From positions 781-51,395 of the forward strand of contig PLAH01000049.1 of the NCBI GenBank assembly GCA_003134045.1: a stretch of 50,615 bases of DNA, given 5' to 3'. Made by a program: the position numbers and the translations under genes. This document shows, one piece after another, positions 42,380-50,128 of the stretch (the stretch's first letter is position 1; every line of letters starts with the position of its first letter). Below the pieces are notes generated by a model. The model made no database searches and was not told the DNA's origin. It saw nothing but the letters and a program-made list of their open reading frames with translations. The DNA comes from Gammaproteobacteria bacterium. Its GTDB lineage: Bacteria; Pseudomonadota; Gammaproteobacteria; Steroidobacterales; Steroidobacteraceae.

Positions 42380-43432
42380 GTGAGTGTGGCGAAGTACATC
42401 AGTTGGTTTCGGGATATCGGGCTCGACGACCGTCCCAAGGTGGGCGGCAAAGGGGGAAGCCTGGGCGAACTGCAGCGGGCCGGCATCCCGGTGCCGCCGG
42501 GCTTCGTCGTGCGCACCGAGGCGTTCGAGGCGTTGATCGACGCGTTGGAACGGCAATCATCGCTGCGGGCGCGCGTCGAGGAACTCGCTGCGGATGACTT
42601 GGAGGGGATGCGAAGCGTGTCGCACGAACTGCGGGCGCGCGTCGAAGAGGCGCCTCTGCCGGCAGATCTGCAGCAGGAGATCCGCGATGCGTACGAACGC
42701 TTGGGCGAATCGGGGCCCCCGCCGTCCGTCGCGGTGCGATCGTCGGCGACTACCGAGGACGGTTCGGATGCGAGCTTCGCCGGCCTTCAGGACACCTACC
42801 TGTGGGTCACGCAGGCCGATTTGGTGCTGCGCCAGATTCGCAGCTGTTGGGCCAGCCTCTATTCGCTCGAGTCGCTGAGCTATCGGCGGCGGCAGGGGAC
42901 CGCGGAATCGGCGGTGGCCATGGCGGTGGTCGTGCAGATCATGGTCGATGCGCGCACGGCCGGCGTCATGTTCACGCGCAGCCCGATCAGCGGGGATCGA
43001 TCGGTGATCTGCATCGAAGGAGCCTGGGGGCTCGGCTCGGCGCTGGTGAGCGGCGAAGTGACGCCGGATCGCTGGGTCGTGGCGAAAATCACCGGTGAGA
43101 TCTCGGTGCGCGACGTCTCCGACAAGGCCATCCGCCATGCGCAGTCGCCGGCGGGCGGTGTCGAGGAGCTTGCCGTGGAGGACGCTCTGCGCCGCGAATC
43201 CTGCCTTTCCGATGAGGAAGTGCAGTCGCTGCGCACCATCGGCAGGCAGGTTGAACGTCACTATGGCCGGCCGCAGGACATCGAGTGGGCCATCGACCGT
43301 CATACGCAGCAGATTTTGCTGCTGCAGAGTCGACCGGAGACGGTCTGGTCGAACAAGGACCAGCAAGCGGCGGCAACGCGCATCAGCGACCCGCTGCAGC
43401 ATGTCATGAAGGTTTTCGGGGGACGACGGTGA
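42380..43432 (+). CDS. ATP-binding (PPDK N-terminal-like) partner resembling phenylphosphate synthase beta subunit
   Basis: 350 residues from a GTG at 42380. It corresponds to the N-terminal nucleotide-binding domain of PEP synthase/pyruvate phosphate dikinase and nothing more: VGGKGGSLGELQRAGIPVPPGFVV, VAVRSSATTEDGSDASFAGLQDTYLWV, AVVVQIMVDARTAGVMFTRSP, EGAWGLGSALVSGEVTPDRW and the closing DIEWAIDRHTQQILLLQSRPE. It would transfer phosphate from ATP to His565 of the upstream protein. Size (about 38 kDa) matches phenylphosphate synthase protein 2 (40 kDa). The CBS-domain third protein of that enzyme is not present. The stop overlaps the BCCP start by GTGA, so phosphorylation and carboxylation subunits are translated together. 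Confidence 0.82.
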   Translation: MSVAKYISWFRDIGLDDRPKVGGKGGSLGELQRAGIPVPPGFVVRTEAFEALIDALERQSSLRARVEELAADDLEGMRSVSHELRARVEEAPLPADLQQEIRDAYERLGESGPPPSVAVRSSATTEDGSDASFAGLQDTYLWVTQADLVLRQIRSCWASLYSLESLSYRRRQGTAESAVAMAVVVQIMVDARTAGVMFTRSPISGDRSVICIEGAWGLGSALVSGEVTPDRWVVAKITGEISVRDVSDKAIRHAQSPAGGVEELAVEDALRRESCLSDEEVQSLRTIGRQVERHYGRPQDIEWAIDRHTQQILLLQSRPETVWSNKDQQAAATRISDPLQHVMKVFGGRR

Positions 43433-43935
43433 CCCTGACCGCCGCCGATGTCGCGGAAATCATGCGGCTGGTCGAACAATCGAAGTTCGACGAGCTGAGC
43501 CTGGAGATGGAGGGTGTCAAGCTGTGGCTGCGCCGCGCCGGCGCAACCGGCGGATTGGTTCGAGGCGTGACCACGCAAGCGGCTGTGCCGCACTCGGTTG
43601 ACCCGGCCGCAACGCATTCGGACGTGGAAATCGCACGTACTGCCGCGGCGACCCCACACGCTACCGCCCCGCCCGCGCCGCCCGACGCAAGTCTCAGGGA
43701 GATCGCCTCGCCCATGCTCGGCACATTTTACCGAGCACCCAAGCCGGGATCCGCGCCGTTCGTCGAGATCGGCTCGGTGGTGGACGAGGACAGCGTCATC
43801 GCCATCATCGAAGTCATGAAGCTCATGAATACCGTGCGCGCCGGCGTCAAGGGCATCATCACGGAAATCCTGCCCGCCGACGAGACGCTGGTGGAGTTCG
43901 GCCAAGTCCTGATGCGGGCGCGCAAGGACCCTTGA
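43429..43935 (+). CDS. Biotin carboxyl carrier protein (AccB-like)
   Basis: 168 residues from a GTG at 43429 with GGGGGA upstream and a GTGA overlap with the previous stop. The N-terminal segment LTAADVAEIMRLVEQSKFDELSLEMEGVKLWLRRAG matches AccB, followed by a Pro/Ala-rich swinging linker and the biotinyl domain IASPMLGTFYRAPKPGSAPFVE with biotin-accepting Lys131 in IEVMKLMN. It carries carboxybiotin between the biotin carboxylase and carboxyltransferase encoded just downstream. The order differs from housekeeping accBC because the carboxyltransferase is pyruvate-carboxylase-like, so this is a dedicated catabolic carboxylase. Confidence 0.92.
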   Translation: MTLTAADVAEIMRLVEQSKFDELSLEMEGVKLWLRRAGATGGLVRGVTTQAAVPHSVDPAATHSDVEIARTAAATPHATAPPAPPDASLREIASPMLGTFYRAPKPGSAPFVEIGSVVDEDSVIAIIEVMKLMNTVRAGVKGIITEILPADETLVEFGQVLMRARKDP

Positions 43936-43940
43936 GATTC

Positions 43941-45329
43941 ATGGCCATTCGCAGAATCCTGATCGCCAATCGCGGCGAAATCGCCAGCCGAATCATCAGA
44001 ACCTGCCGCGCCCTCGATATCGAGGCGGTGCTGGCAGTCTCTGCAGCCGATCGCGACGGCGAGCCGGCGCGGCAGGCCGATCGCGTCGTGTGCATCGGTC
44101 CGGCACGGTCCGCGGACAGCTACCTCAATGTCCCGGCCATCGTGCACGCCGCCGTGGCCACGGGTGCGGATGCGATTCATCCCGGCTATGGCTTCTTATC
44201 CGAGCGCGCGGCCCTGCCGCGGTTGTGCGCAACCGCAGGCATCGTTTTCATCGGCCCGACGGTGGATCAGCTGGTCGCGATCGGCGACAAGCTGCGGGCA
44301 CGGGCCGAGGCCGAGGCCGCCAACATCCCGGTGGTGCCCGGCGGTGCGGTGAACTCACCCGAGGAGGCTGGGGTCCTGGCACGCAAGATTGCAGGCCCGC
44401 TGCTCATCAAGGCGGTGGGCGGCGGCGGCGGCCGCGGCTTGAAGCGGGTCGAGCGGCTCGAAGACCTGCCGGCGCTGCTCGATCTGGCCGCCGCCGAAGC
44501 GGGGGCTGCGTTCGGCGACGCACGCATATACCTGGAGCACTACGTCGACCGCGGTCGCCATGTCGAAGTGCAGGTGCTGGGCGATGGCGAGGGGCGAGTG
44601 ATTCAGCTGGGTGAGCGCGATTGCTCCGTGCAGCGCCGCTACCAGAAGCTCATCGAGGAGACGCCGGCTCCGGGCCTGTCGGCGGTGCTGCGCGATTCAC
44701 TGCGGCAAGCCGCCGTGCGCTTCGCGGAACGGCTTGAGTTTCGCGGCGCCGGAACAGTCGAATTCATCGTCGACACGCGGCGCGAGGCGTTCTATTTCCT
44801 CGAGATGAACGCGCGCATTCAGGTCGAGCATCCGGTCACCGAGGCCGTCACCGGCATCGACCTCATCGCCGAACAGATCGCGATCGCGGACGGAGCCGGC
44901 CTGCGGCTGCGGCAATCGGAGGTTCGAAGCACGGGCTGCGCCATCGAATGCCGGGTCAACGCCGAGGACTATCGCAACGAGTTCAAACCCAGTCCGGGAC
45001 GCGTCCGCGACGTGTCATGGCCCGCGGGAGAGGGTATCCGCGTGGATTCTCACGTCGTACCCGGATCCAGCATTCCGCCTTTCTACGATTCGCTGATGGG
45101 CAAGATCATCGCGTCGGGTCCGGACCGTGCCACTGCGTTGACGCGCCTGCGCGGCGCAATCGCCGCGACGCGCGTCAGCGGCGTGAAGAGCAATCTCGGT
45201 TTCCATCGTGCCGCGCTGGACGACCCGGAATTTCAATCCGGAGGCGTCGATACGGGCTTCGTGGACAGGTTGTATGCGCGCCGGCCGGATCTCTCCGATC
45301 GGCCCGAGGCGGATGCCGCACATGGCTGA
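43941..45329 (+). CDS. Biotin carboxylase subunit
   Basis: 462 residues from the ATG at 43941; a TTG at 43932 overlapping the previous stop is the alternative. Standard biotin carboxylase layout: RRILIANRGEIASRIIRTCRALDIE, the HPGYGFLSERA motif, ATP-grasp glycine loop LLIKAVGGGGGRGLKRV, HVEVQVLGDGEGRVIQLGERDCSVQRRYQKLIEETPAP, catalytic FLEMNARIQVEHPVTEAVTG and the CRVNAEDYRNEFKPSPG end. It uses ATP and bicarbonate to carboxylate biotin on the neighbouring BCCP. The last codons overlap the carboxyltransferase start by 8 bases. All catalytic motifs are intact. Confidence 0.93.
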   Translation: MAIRRILIANRGEIASRIIRTCRALDIEAVLAVSAADRDGEPARQADRVVCIGPARSADSYLNVPAIVHAAVATGADAIHPGYGFLSERAALPRLCATAGIVFIGPTVDQLVAIGDKLRARAEAEAANIPVVPGGAVNSPEEAGVLARKIAGPLLIKAVGGGGGRGLKRVERLEDLPALLDLAAAEAGAAFGDARIYLEHYVDRGRHVEVQVLGDGEGRVIQLGERDCSVQRRYQKLIEETPAPGLSAVLRDSLRQAAVRFAERLEFRGAGTVEFIVDTRREAFYFLEMNARIQVEHPVTEAVTGIDLIAEQIAIADGAGLRLRQSEVRSTGCAIECRVNAEDYRNEFKPSPGRVRDVSWPAGEGIRVDSHVVPGSSIPPFYDSLMGKIIASGPDRATALTRLRGAIAATRVSGVKSNLGFHRAALDDPEFQSGGVDTGFVDRLYARRPDLSDRPEADAAHG

Positions 45330-46851
45330 CGTTCAATTGGTCGAGACTTCCCTGCGCGATGGGAACCAGTGCCTGTGGGCGGCCTTAGGCATCGATACGG
45401 CGAGGACACTGAGCATCGCCCACGTGATGGACCGAGTCGGTTTCCGCGCCATCGACTTCACCACCTCGACGCACATGGGAGTGGCGGTGCGCTACAAGAA
45501 GGAGGATCCGTGGGAGCGGATCCGGCTCATGGCGGCCGCGACTCCGCGTACGCCGCTGCAGTTCATGTCCACCGGGTTTCGATTCATCTCCTGGGAGACC
45601 GCCAGCCCGGATTTCATGGCGCTCGCGTTTCGGACGCTGGCGCGCAACGGCATCCGGCGCTTCTGTCTCGCGGACCCGATGAACGATGCGGAATCGAACA
45701 TGGCGTGCGCGCGCATGGTGAAGGAGGGCGGCGGCGAGATCGTCATCGCGGCGCTCGTATTCACCTTGAGCCCCATCCACGACGATGCCCACTACATCGA
45801 GCGGGCGCGCAAGCTCGCGGCGTGTCCGTCCATCGATGCGCTCTATATCAAGGATCCGGGCGGGCTGCTCAAGCCCTCGCGGGCGCAAACCCTGATTCCG
45901 GCCCTCAAGGCGGTGATGGGCGGCAAGCCGCTGGAACTCCACTCCCACTGCACCATCGGGTTCGCCGAACCCACCTATATGGACGCACCCGATCTGGGGG
46001 TGTCGGCGCTGCAGTGTGCTTCCGGGGCGGCCGCCGACGGGACCTCGAACCCGCACTCCGCACGCGTGGCCGCGAATCTGCGGGCACTGGGACATCGCGT
46101 GGACGTCGATGACGAGGCGCTCGGCCGCGTCAATCAGTACTTCACTCAGCTGGCGGAGGCGGAGGGTCTGCCCGTGGGCACCCCGCAGGCATTCGATGCG
46201 CGCTACCTCAAGCATCAGCTGCCGGGCGGCATGGTCGGCACCACGCGCCGCCAGCTCGCCGAGGCCCGGCTGTCGCATCTGGAGGGGGCCGTGATCGAGG
46301 AATTGGGCCGGGTGCGCGAGGAGCTCGGCTGGCCCATCGTCATGACGCCCTTCGCGCAAATTCTCATGACGTTGGCCGTGATGAATGTAACGAACAAGGA
46401 GCGCTACACCGTCATCCCCGACGAGGCGATCCGCTACGCGATCGGCCGATTCGGCCGGCCGACGGTGCCGATCGCCGCTCACGTGATGGAGCGCATCGAA
46501 TCGCTGCCGCGCACCCGAGAGTTGCGCGCCGAGCCCGAAATGGCGGGCCTCGACGAGCTGCGGCGGCGCGTCGGCCGCCGCTCGAGCGACGAGGAATTTC
46601 TGCTGCGCGTGACCATGCCCGCGGGCCAAGTCGACGCGATGCTGGCGGCGGGCCCGGCCCGGCGGCAGTACAACCCGACGGTCCGTCCCGTGCTCGAGCT
46701 CATCCGACAACTGACGGCGCGTAGCGATCTCGACCATGTCGCGATCGACAAGGCGGGCATGAGGCTGGAACTTCGCCGCCATATGGCGGACAGTAGCGCT
46801 GAGAATACGGCGGGCGCTGCGGCGCACGACCGCGCCGGGGCTGCGTCATGA
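45322..46851 (+). CDS. Carboxyltransferase subunit, pyruvate carboxylase/oxaloacetate decarboxylase-like
   Basis: 509 residues from the ATG at 45322, overlapping the biotin carboxylase gene. It is an HMGL-like TIM barrel: SLRDGNQCLWA (metal ligand Asp13), carbamylation-type Lys177 in LYIKDPGGLL, metal ligands His207 and His209 in LELHSHCTIGFAEP, and the C-terminal helical part with LPGGMVGTTRRQLAE and MTPFAQILMTLAVMNV. The region that contacts pyruvate in classical enzymes (RGANxVGY) is replaced by MSTGFRFISWETASPDF, so the acceptor is probably not pyruvate. With BCCP and biotin carboxylase it forms a complete three-part carboxylase. I infer that the acceptor is the phosphorylated product of the two upstream proteins. 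Confidence 0.87.
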   Translation: MADVQLVETSLRDGNQCLWAALGIDTARTLSIAHVMDRVGFRAIDFTTSTHMGVAVRYKKEDPWERIRLMAAATPRTPLQFMSTGFRFISWETASPDFMALAFRTLARNGIRRFCLADPMNDAESNMACARMVKEGGGEIVIAALVFTLSPIHDDAHYIERARKLAACPSIDALYIKDPGGLLKPSRAQTLIPALKAVMGGKPLELHSHCTIGFAEPTYMDAPDLGVSALQCASGAAADGTSNPHSARVAANLRALGHRVDVDDEALGRVNQYFTQLAEAEGLPVGTPQAFDARYLKHQLPGGMVGTTRRQLAEARLSHLEGAVIEELGRVREELGWPIVMTPFAQILMTLAVMNVTNKERYTVIPDEAIRYAIGRFGRPTVPIAAHVMERIESLPRTRELRAEPEMAGLDELRRRVGRRSSDEEFLLRVTMPAGQVDAMLAAGPARRQYNPTVRPVLELIRQLTARSDLDHVAIDKAGMRLELRRHMADSSAENTAGAAAHDRAGAAS

Positions 46852-47705
46852 ACGCGACTGCGCCCACCGGCGCGGCGCGCCTGAAGGGACTGATGTTCGA
46901 TTTGGATGGTACGCTGCTCCTGAGCGACCGGTCCTTGGGCAACTATGAAATCCTGCCGGGCGCCGCCGAGCTGTTGACGGAACTTGCGCGGCGGGCATTT
47001 CCGTTCGTGGTACTGACCAACGGCAGCGCGTATCCGCCGGCGGAGCAGGCGGCGAAATTGCGCGGCCTCGGTTTGCCGGTGCGCGACGAGCACATGCTCA
47101 CGCCGTCCAGCGTCGCAGCCGACCTCATGGTGCGCGCCGGCGTGCAGCGCGCGTTGGTTCTCGGCAGCTCCGGCGTCGGTCAAGCTCTGCGGGATGCGGG
47201 AATCGAAACGGTGCATGTGGGTGAGCGTGGCGAACGCGACGTGCAAGCCGTGTACGTGGGCTGGTACCCGGAGTGCACCATGAAGTCCATCGAAGCGGCC
47301 TGCGAGGCGATCTGGGCCGGCGCGCGGCTTTACGTGGCTTCGGATGTGCCGTTTTTCGCCACGAAGCAGGGCCGGACCATGGGCTACTCGTATGCGATCG
47401 TCGGCGCCATCCGGCGTGTGACCCGGGCGCCCATGATCCTGACGGGCAAGCCCTCGCTGCACGCGCTGCGATTCGTGGCGCGCCGACTGGGGTTGCGGCG
47501 TTCCGATGTCGGCGTCGTCGGCGACGATCCGTCGGTCGAGATCCTCATGGCGCGGCGCGGCGGCGCCACGTGCTTCGCCGTGACGACGGGCGTCATGGCG
47601 CGCGAGGAGTGGGAGCGTCAGACGGGTCTGCGGCGCCCCCACCAGGTGCTGCGGCACCTCGGCGATTTGCTCGAGAGTGTAGTTCCTGAAATACGAAGTA
47701 AGTGA
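46848..47705 (+). CDS. HAD-superfamily phosphatase (NagD/4-nitrophenylphosphatase-like, class IIA)
   Basis: 285 residues; ATGA overlap with the carboxyltransferase stop. HAD motifs are in order: I LMFDLDGTLLLSDRS (nucleophile Asp and general acid Asp), II FVVLTNGSA, III Lys in ILTGKPSLHAL, IV VVGDDPSVEILMA. The large C2 cap between motifs II and III (VGWYPECTMKSIEAACEAIWAGARLYVASDV) places it in the NagD/PNPase group. Coupling to a phosphorylation/carboxylation operon suggests it removes phosphate from a pathway phosphoester or from dead-end products. Phenylphosphate carboxylase also includes a HAD-type subunit, a useful parallel though not the same subfamily. Confidence 0.88.
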   Translation: MNATAPTGAARLKGLMFDLDGTLLLSDRSLGNYEILPGAAELLTELARRAFPFVVLTNGSAYPPAEQAAKLRGLGLPVRDEHMLTPSSVAADLMVRAGVQRALVLGSSGVGQALRDAGIETVHVGERGERDVQAVYVGWYPECTMKSIEAACEAIWAGARLYVASDVPFFATKQGRTMGYSYAIVGAIRRVTRAPMILTGKPSLHALRFVARRLGLRRSDVGVVGDDPSVEILMARRGGATCFAVTTGVMAREEWERQTGLRRPHQVLRHLGDLLESVVPEIRSK

Positions 47706-47717
47706 AGGTGTGATGCG

Positions 47718-49739
47718 ATGACGCCAATCCGCGAAGGCGACCTGTTATGGACTCCGAGCGAGGCCCGGTGCGAGCGCTCGCAAGTGCTGCGTTTCATGCG
47801 GTGGCTCAAGGAGCATCGAGGGCTGCACCTGGAGAGCTACCAGGCCCTGTGGCACTGGTCCGTCACCGACCTGGAATCGTTCTGGCACTCGATCTGGGAT
47901 TATTTCGGCATTCAGGCATCGACGCCCTTCACCCGGGTGCTGGGGCGGCGGAGCATGCCGGGAGCGGAGTGGTTCCCGGGGGCGCGGCTCAACTACGCGG
48001 GCCATATTCTCGCGCGCGAGCGTCCCGAGGCGACGGCCCTCATGAGCCTGCGCGAGGGCGGCCCGCTGCAGCACATGAGCTGGGCGACGCTGGGCGATCG
48101 GGTTCGCATCCTGGCGACGCAACTGCGCCGCATGGGAGTAAAGCCCGGTGACCGCGTCGTGGCAATGCTGCCCAACGCGCCGGAGGCGGCGATCGCCACC
48201 CTGGCCACCACCAGCATCGGCGCCATCTGGAGCTGTTGCGGACCCGACTTCGGTACCAAGGGCGTGTTGGAGCGCTTCAAGCAGCTCTCACCCAAGGTCT
48301 TCTTTTACGTCGATGCCTACCAGTATGGCGGCAAGCACTACGACCGCAGCGCCGAATTGCGCGACATCCTGGAAGGGCTGGATACCGTGCAACACGCGAT
48401 CTATGTGCCCTACGCGCAGGGCGGCCAGCCCAGTTCCGCCGGCCATGTCCGGCACTGGGACGAACTCATGGATCAACCGCGGATAGCCGCGGCGGATTTT
48501 GCGTGCGAGCAGGTGGCATTCGACCATCCGCTCTGGATCCTCTTCTCCTCCGGAACGACGGGATTGCCCAAGCCCATCGTCCACGGGCATGGGGGCATTC
48601 TGCTCGAACACCTGAAGCATCTGCACTTCAACTTCGAGGCCAGGAGCGGCGAGGCGTTGTTCTTCTTCACCACCACGTCATGGATGATATGGAACTTTGT
48701 GCTCAGCTCGCTCGCCGCGGATGTCGTCCCCGTTCTCTACGACGGCAATCCTTCGTATCCGGGCCCGGACGCGTTGTGGAAAGTCGTCGAGGAGTCGGGT
48801 GCGACGCTGTTCGGCACCAGTCCCGCGTACATCGATCATCAGCGCAAAGCCGGCGTCGTCCCCCGGCAGCAATTCAACTTGAATCGGCTCGAAGCGGTGA
48901 CGCTGGCCGGTTCGCCGGTCAGCGCCGAGTGCATGCAATGGATCTACGAAAACGTCAAAGAAGATCTTTGGGTGGCATCCGGAAGCGGGGGCACCGACTG
49001 CTGCACGGGGTTCGTGGGCGGAGTGTCGATGCTGCCGGTGTACGCGGGTGAGATCCAGGCGCGGGCGCTGGGATGCGCCTGCTTTGCCTTCGACGAGCAG
49101 GGGCGGGAGATCATCGATGAGGTGGGCGAGCTGGTCATCACCCAGCCCATGCCGTCGATGCCGGTGAAATTTTGGGACGATCCAGGGGACCTGCGCTACC
49201 GCGAGAGCTACTTCGATGTCTATCCCGGTATCTGGCGCCACGGGGATTTCGTCCGCTTCAATCGGCGTGGCGGTGTGTACGTGCTGGGTCGGTCGGATTC
49301 CACCCTCAACCGCCATGGCATCCGCATCGGTACCTCGGAAATCTATCGCTCGCTCGCCTTGCTCGAGGAGGTCGACGATGCACTGATCGTCAATCTCGAT
49401 CTGCCGGGGGGTAAATTCTTCATGCCGCTGTTCGTGAAGTTGCGGGGCGGCCGGGTGCTCGATGAGGCGCTCACACGGCGCTTGGGCGAGCAACTGCGCC
49501 GCGATTACTCGCCGCGCCACGTGCCGGACAAGGTCTACCAGGTGCTCGACATACCGTACACGCTCACCGGCAAGAAGATCGAGGTGCCGATTCGACGAAT
49601 ACTCATGGGCGTGGATCCGGACAAGGCAGCCAACCGCGCCGCGTTGCGGAATTCCGCCGCGCTCGACTATTTCATCGACTATGCGAGGAATCAGCGCGAC
49701 TTCGCCCGCGGTGACGGAGCGTCAGGCGGGGCGGCATGA
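47718..49739 (+). CDS. Acetoacetyl-CoA synthetase-like acyl-CoA ligase
   Basis: 673 residues, the typical length of acetoacetate-CoA ligases (650-680). The N-terminal cap YQALWHWSVTDLESFWHSIWDYFGI and WFPGARLNYAGHIL are diagnostic for this branch of the acetyl-CoA synthetase family. The adenylation motifs LWILFSSGTTGLPKPIVHGHGG, FFFTTTSWMIWNFVLSSLA, DFVRFNRRGGVYVLGRSDSTLNRHGIRIGTSEIYRS and the catalytic Lys in YTLTGKKIEVPIRR are present. It converts acetoacetate or a longer 3-oxo acid to the CoA ester with ATP, giving AMP and PPi. As the last gene of the run it fits a route whose carboxylation step makes a beta-keto acid. Confidence 0.9.
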   Translation: MTPIREGDLLWTPSEARCERSQVLRFMRWLKEHRGLHLESYQALWHWSVTDLESFWHSIWDYFGIQASTPFTRVLGRRSMPGAEWFPGARLNYAGHILARERPEATALMSLREGGPLQHMSWATLGDRVRILATQLRRMGVKPGDRVVAMLPNAPEAAIATLATTSIGAIWSCCGPDFGTKGVLERFKQLSPKVFFYVDAYQYGGKHYDRSAELRDILEGLDTVQHAIYVPYAQGGQPSSAGHVRHWDELMDQPRIAAADFACEQVAFDHPLWILFSSGTTGLPKPIVHGHGGILLEHLKHLHFNFEARSGEALFFFTTTSWMIWNFVLSSLAADVVPVLYDGNPSYPGPDALWKVVEESGATLFGTSPAYIDHQRKAGVVPRQQFNLNRLEAVTLAGSPVSAECMQWIYENVKEDLWVASGSGGTDCCTGFVGGVSMLPVYAGEIQARALGCACFAFDEQGREIIDEVGELVITQPMPSMPVKFWDDPGDLRYRESYFDVYPGIWRHGDFVRFNRRGGVYVLGRSDSTLNRHGIRIGTSEIYRSLALLEEVDDALIVNLDLPGGKFFMPLFVKLRGGRVLDEALTRRLGEQLRRDYSPRHVPDKVYQVLDIPYTLTGKKIEVPIRRILMGVDPDKAANRAALRNSAALDYFIDYARNQRDFARGDGASGGAA

Positions 49740-50128
49740 CTGCCCGGCTTCAGCGCTTGCCTATCCGAACCGGTCTACGTCACCTCGCAGAGGTGTCCGG
49801 CGCCTCGGCGGAGTGAATTTGACCGGTAGTGGGGTCCCGCATCCCGCCCCGGTGTTCGAATTAGGCAACATCAGGGCGTCGGGGCGTCAGGCCATCGGGT
49901 CATTGGCATCAGGGAGTTCCGTTTTGGAGCGGTTGTGCTCTCTTGTGCGAGTACAAGTTCGCTGTCGTTCTGATACTCGGCCCCGCGGCTGCGCTACCAT
50001 TCAACCCGATTCTGCGCTTTGTTGTATGGTGGCTACATCTGCGCTGGTGAAAACAAACGAGACTTCGCGTTGCGGCGTCCATGAGATGCGGACCGCTGCT
50101 ACCGGAACAGCTTCGAGGGGGAACATAA
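49740..50128. other. Intergenic region, end of operon and promoter region of TonB receptor
   Basis: No convincing gene. Frames here are open only as out-of-frame extensions of the ligase gene. GC content drops toward 49900-50060, as expected for a promoter region before the receptor gene. I found no strong terminator hairpin with a T run. Confidence 0.4.

Noticed and set aside
45385..46827. 480-codon open frame antisense to the carboxyltransferase gene
   Set aside because: Shadow of a confidently identified gene; no start signal and Arg/His-rich composition.
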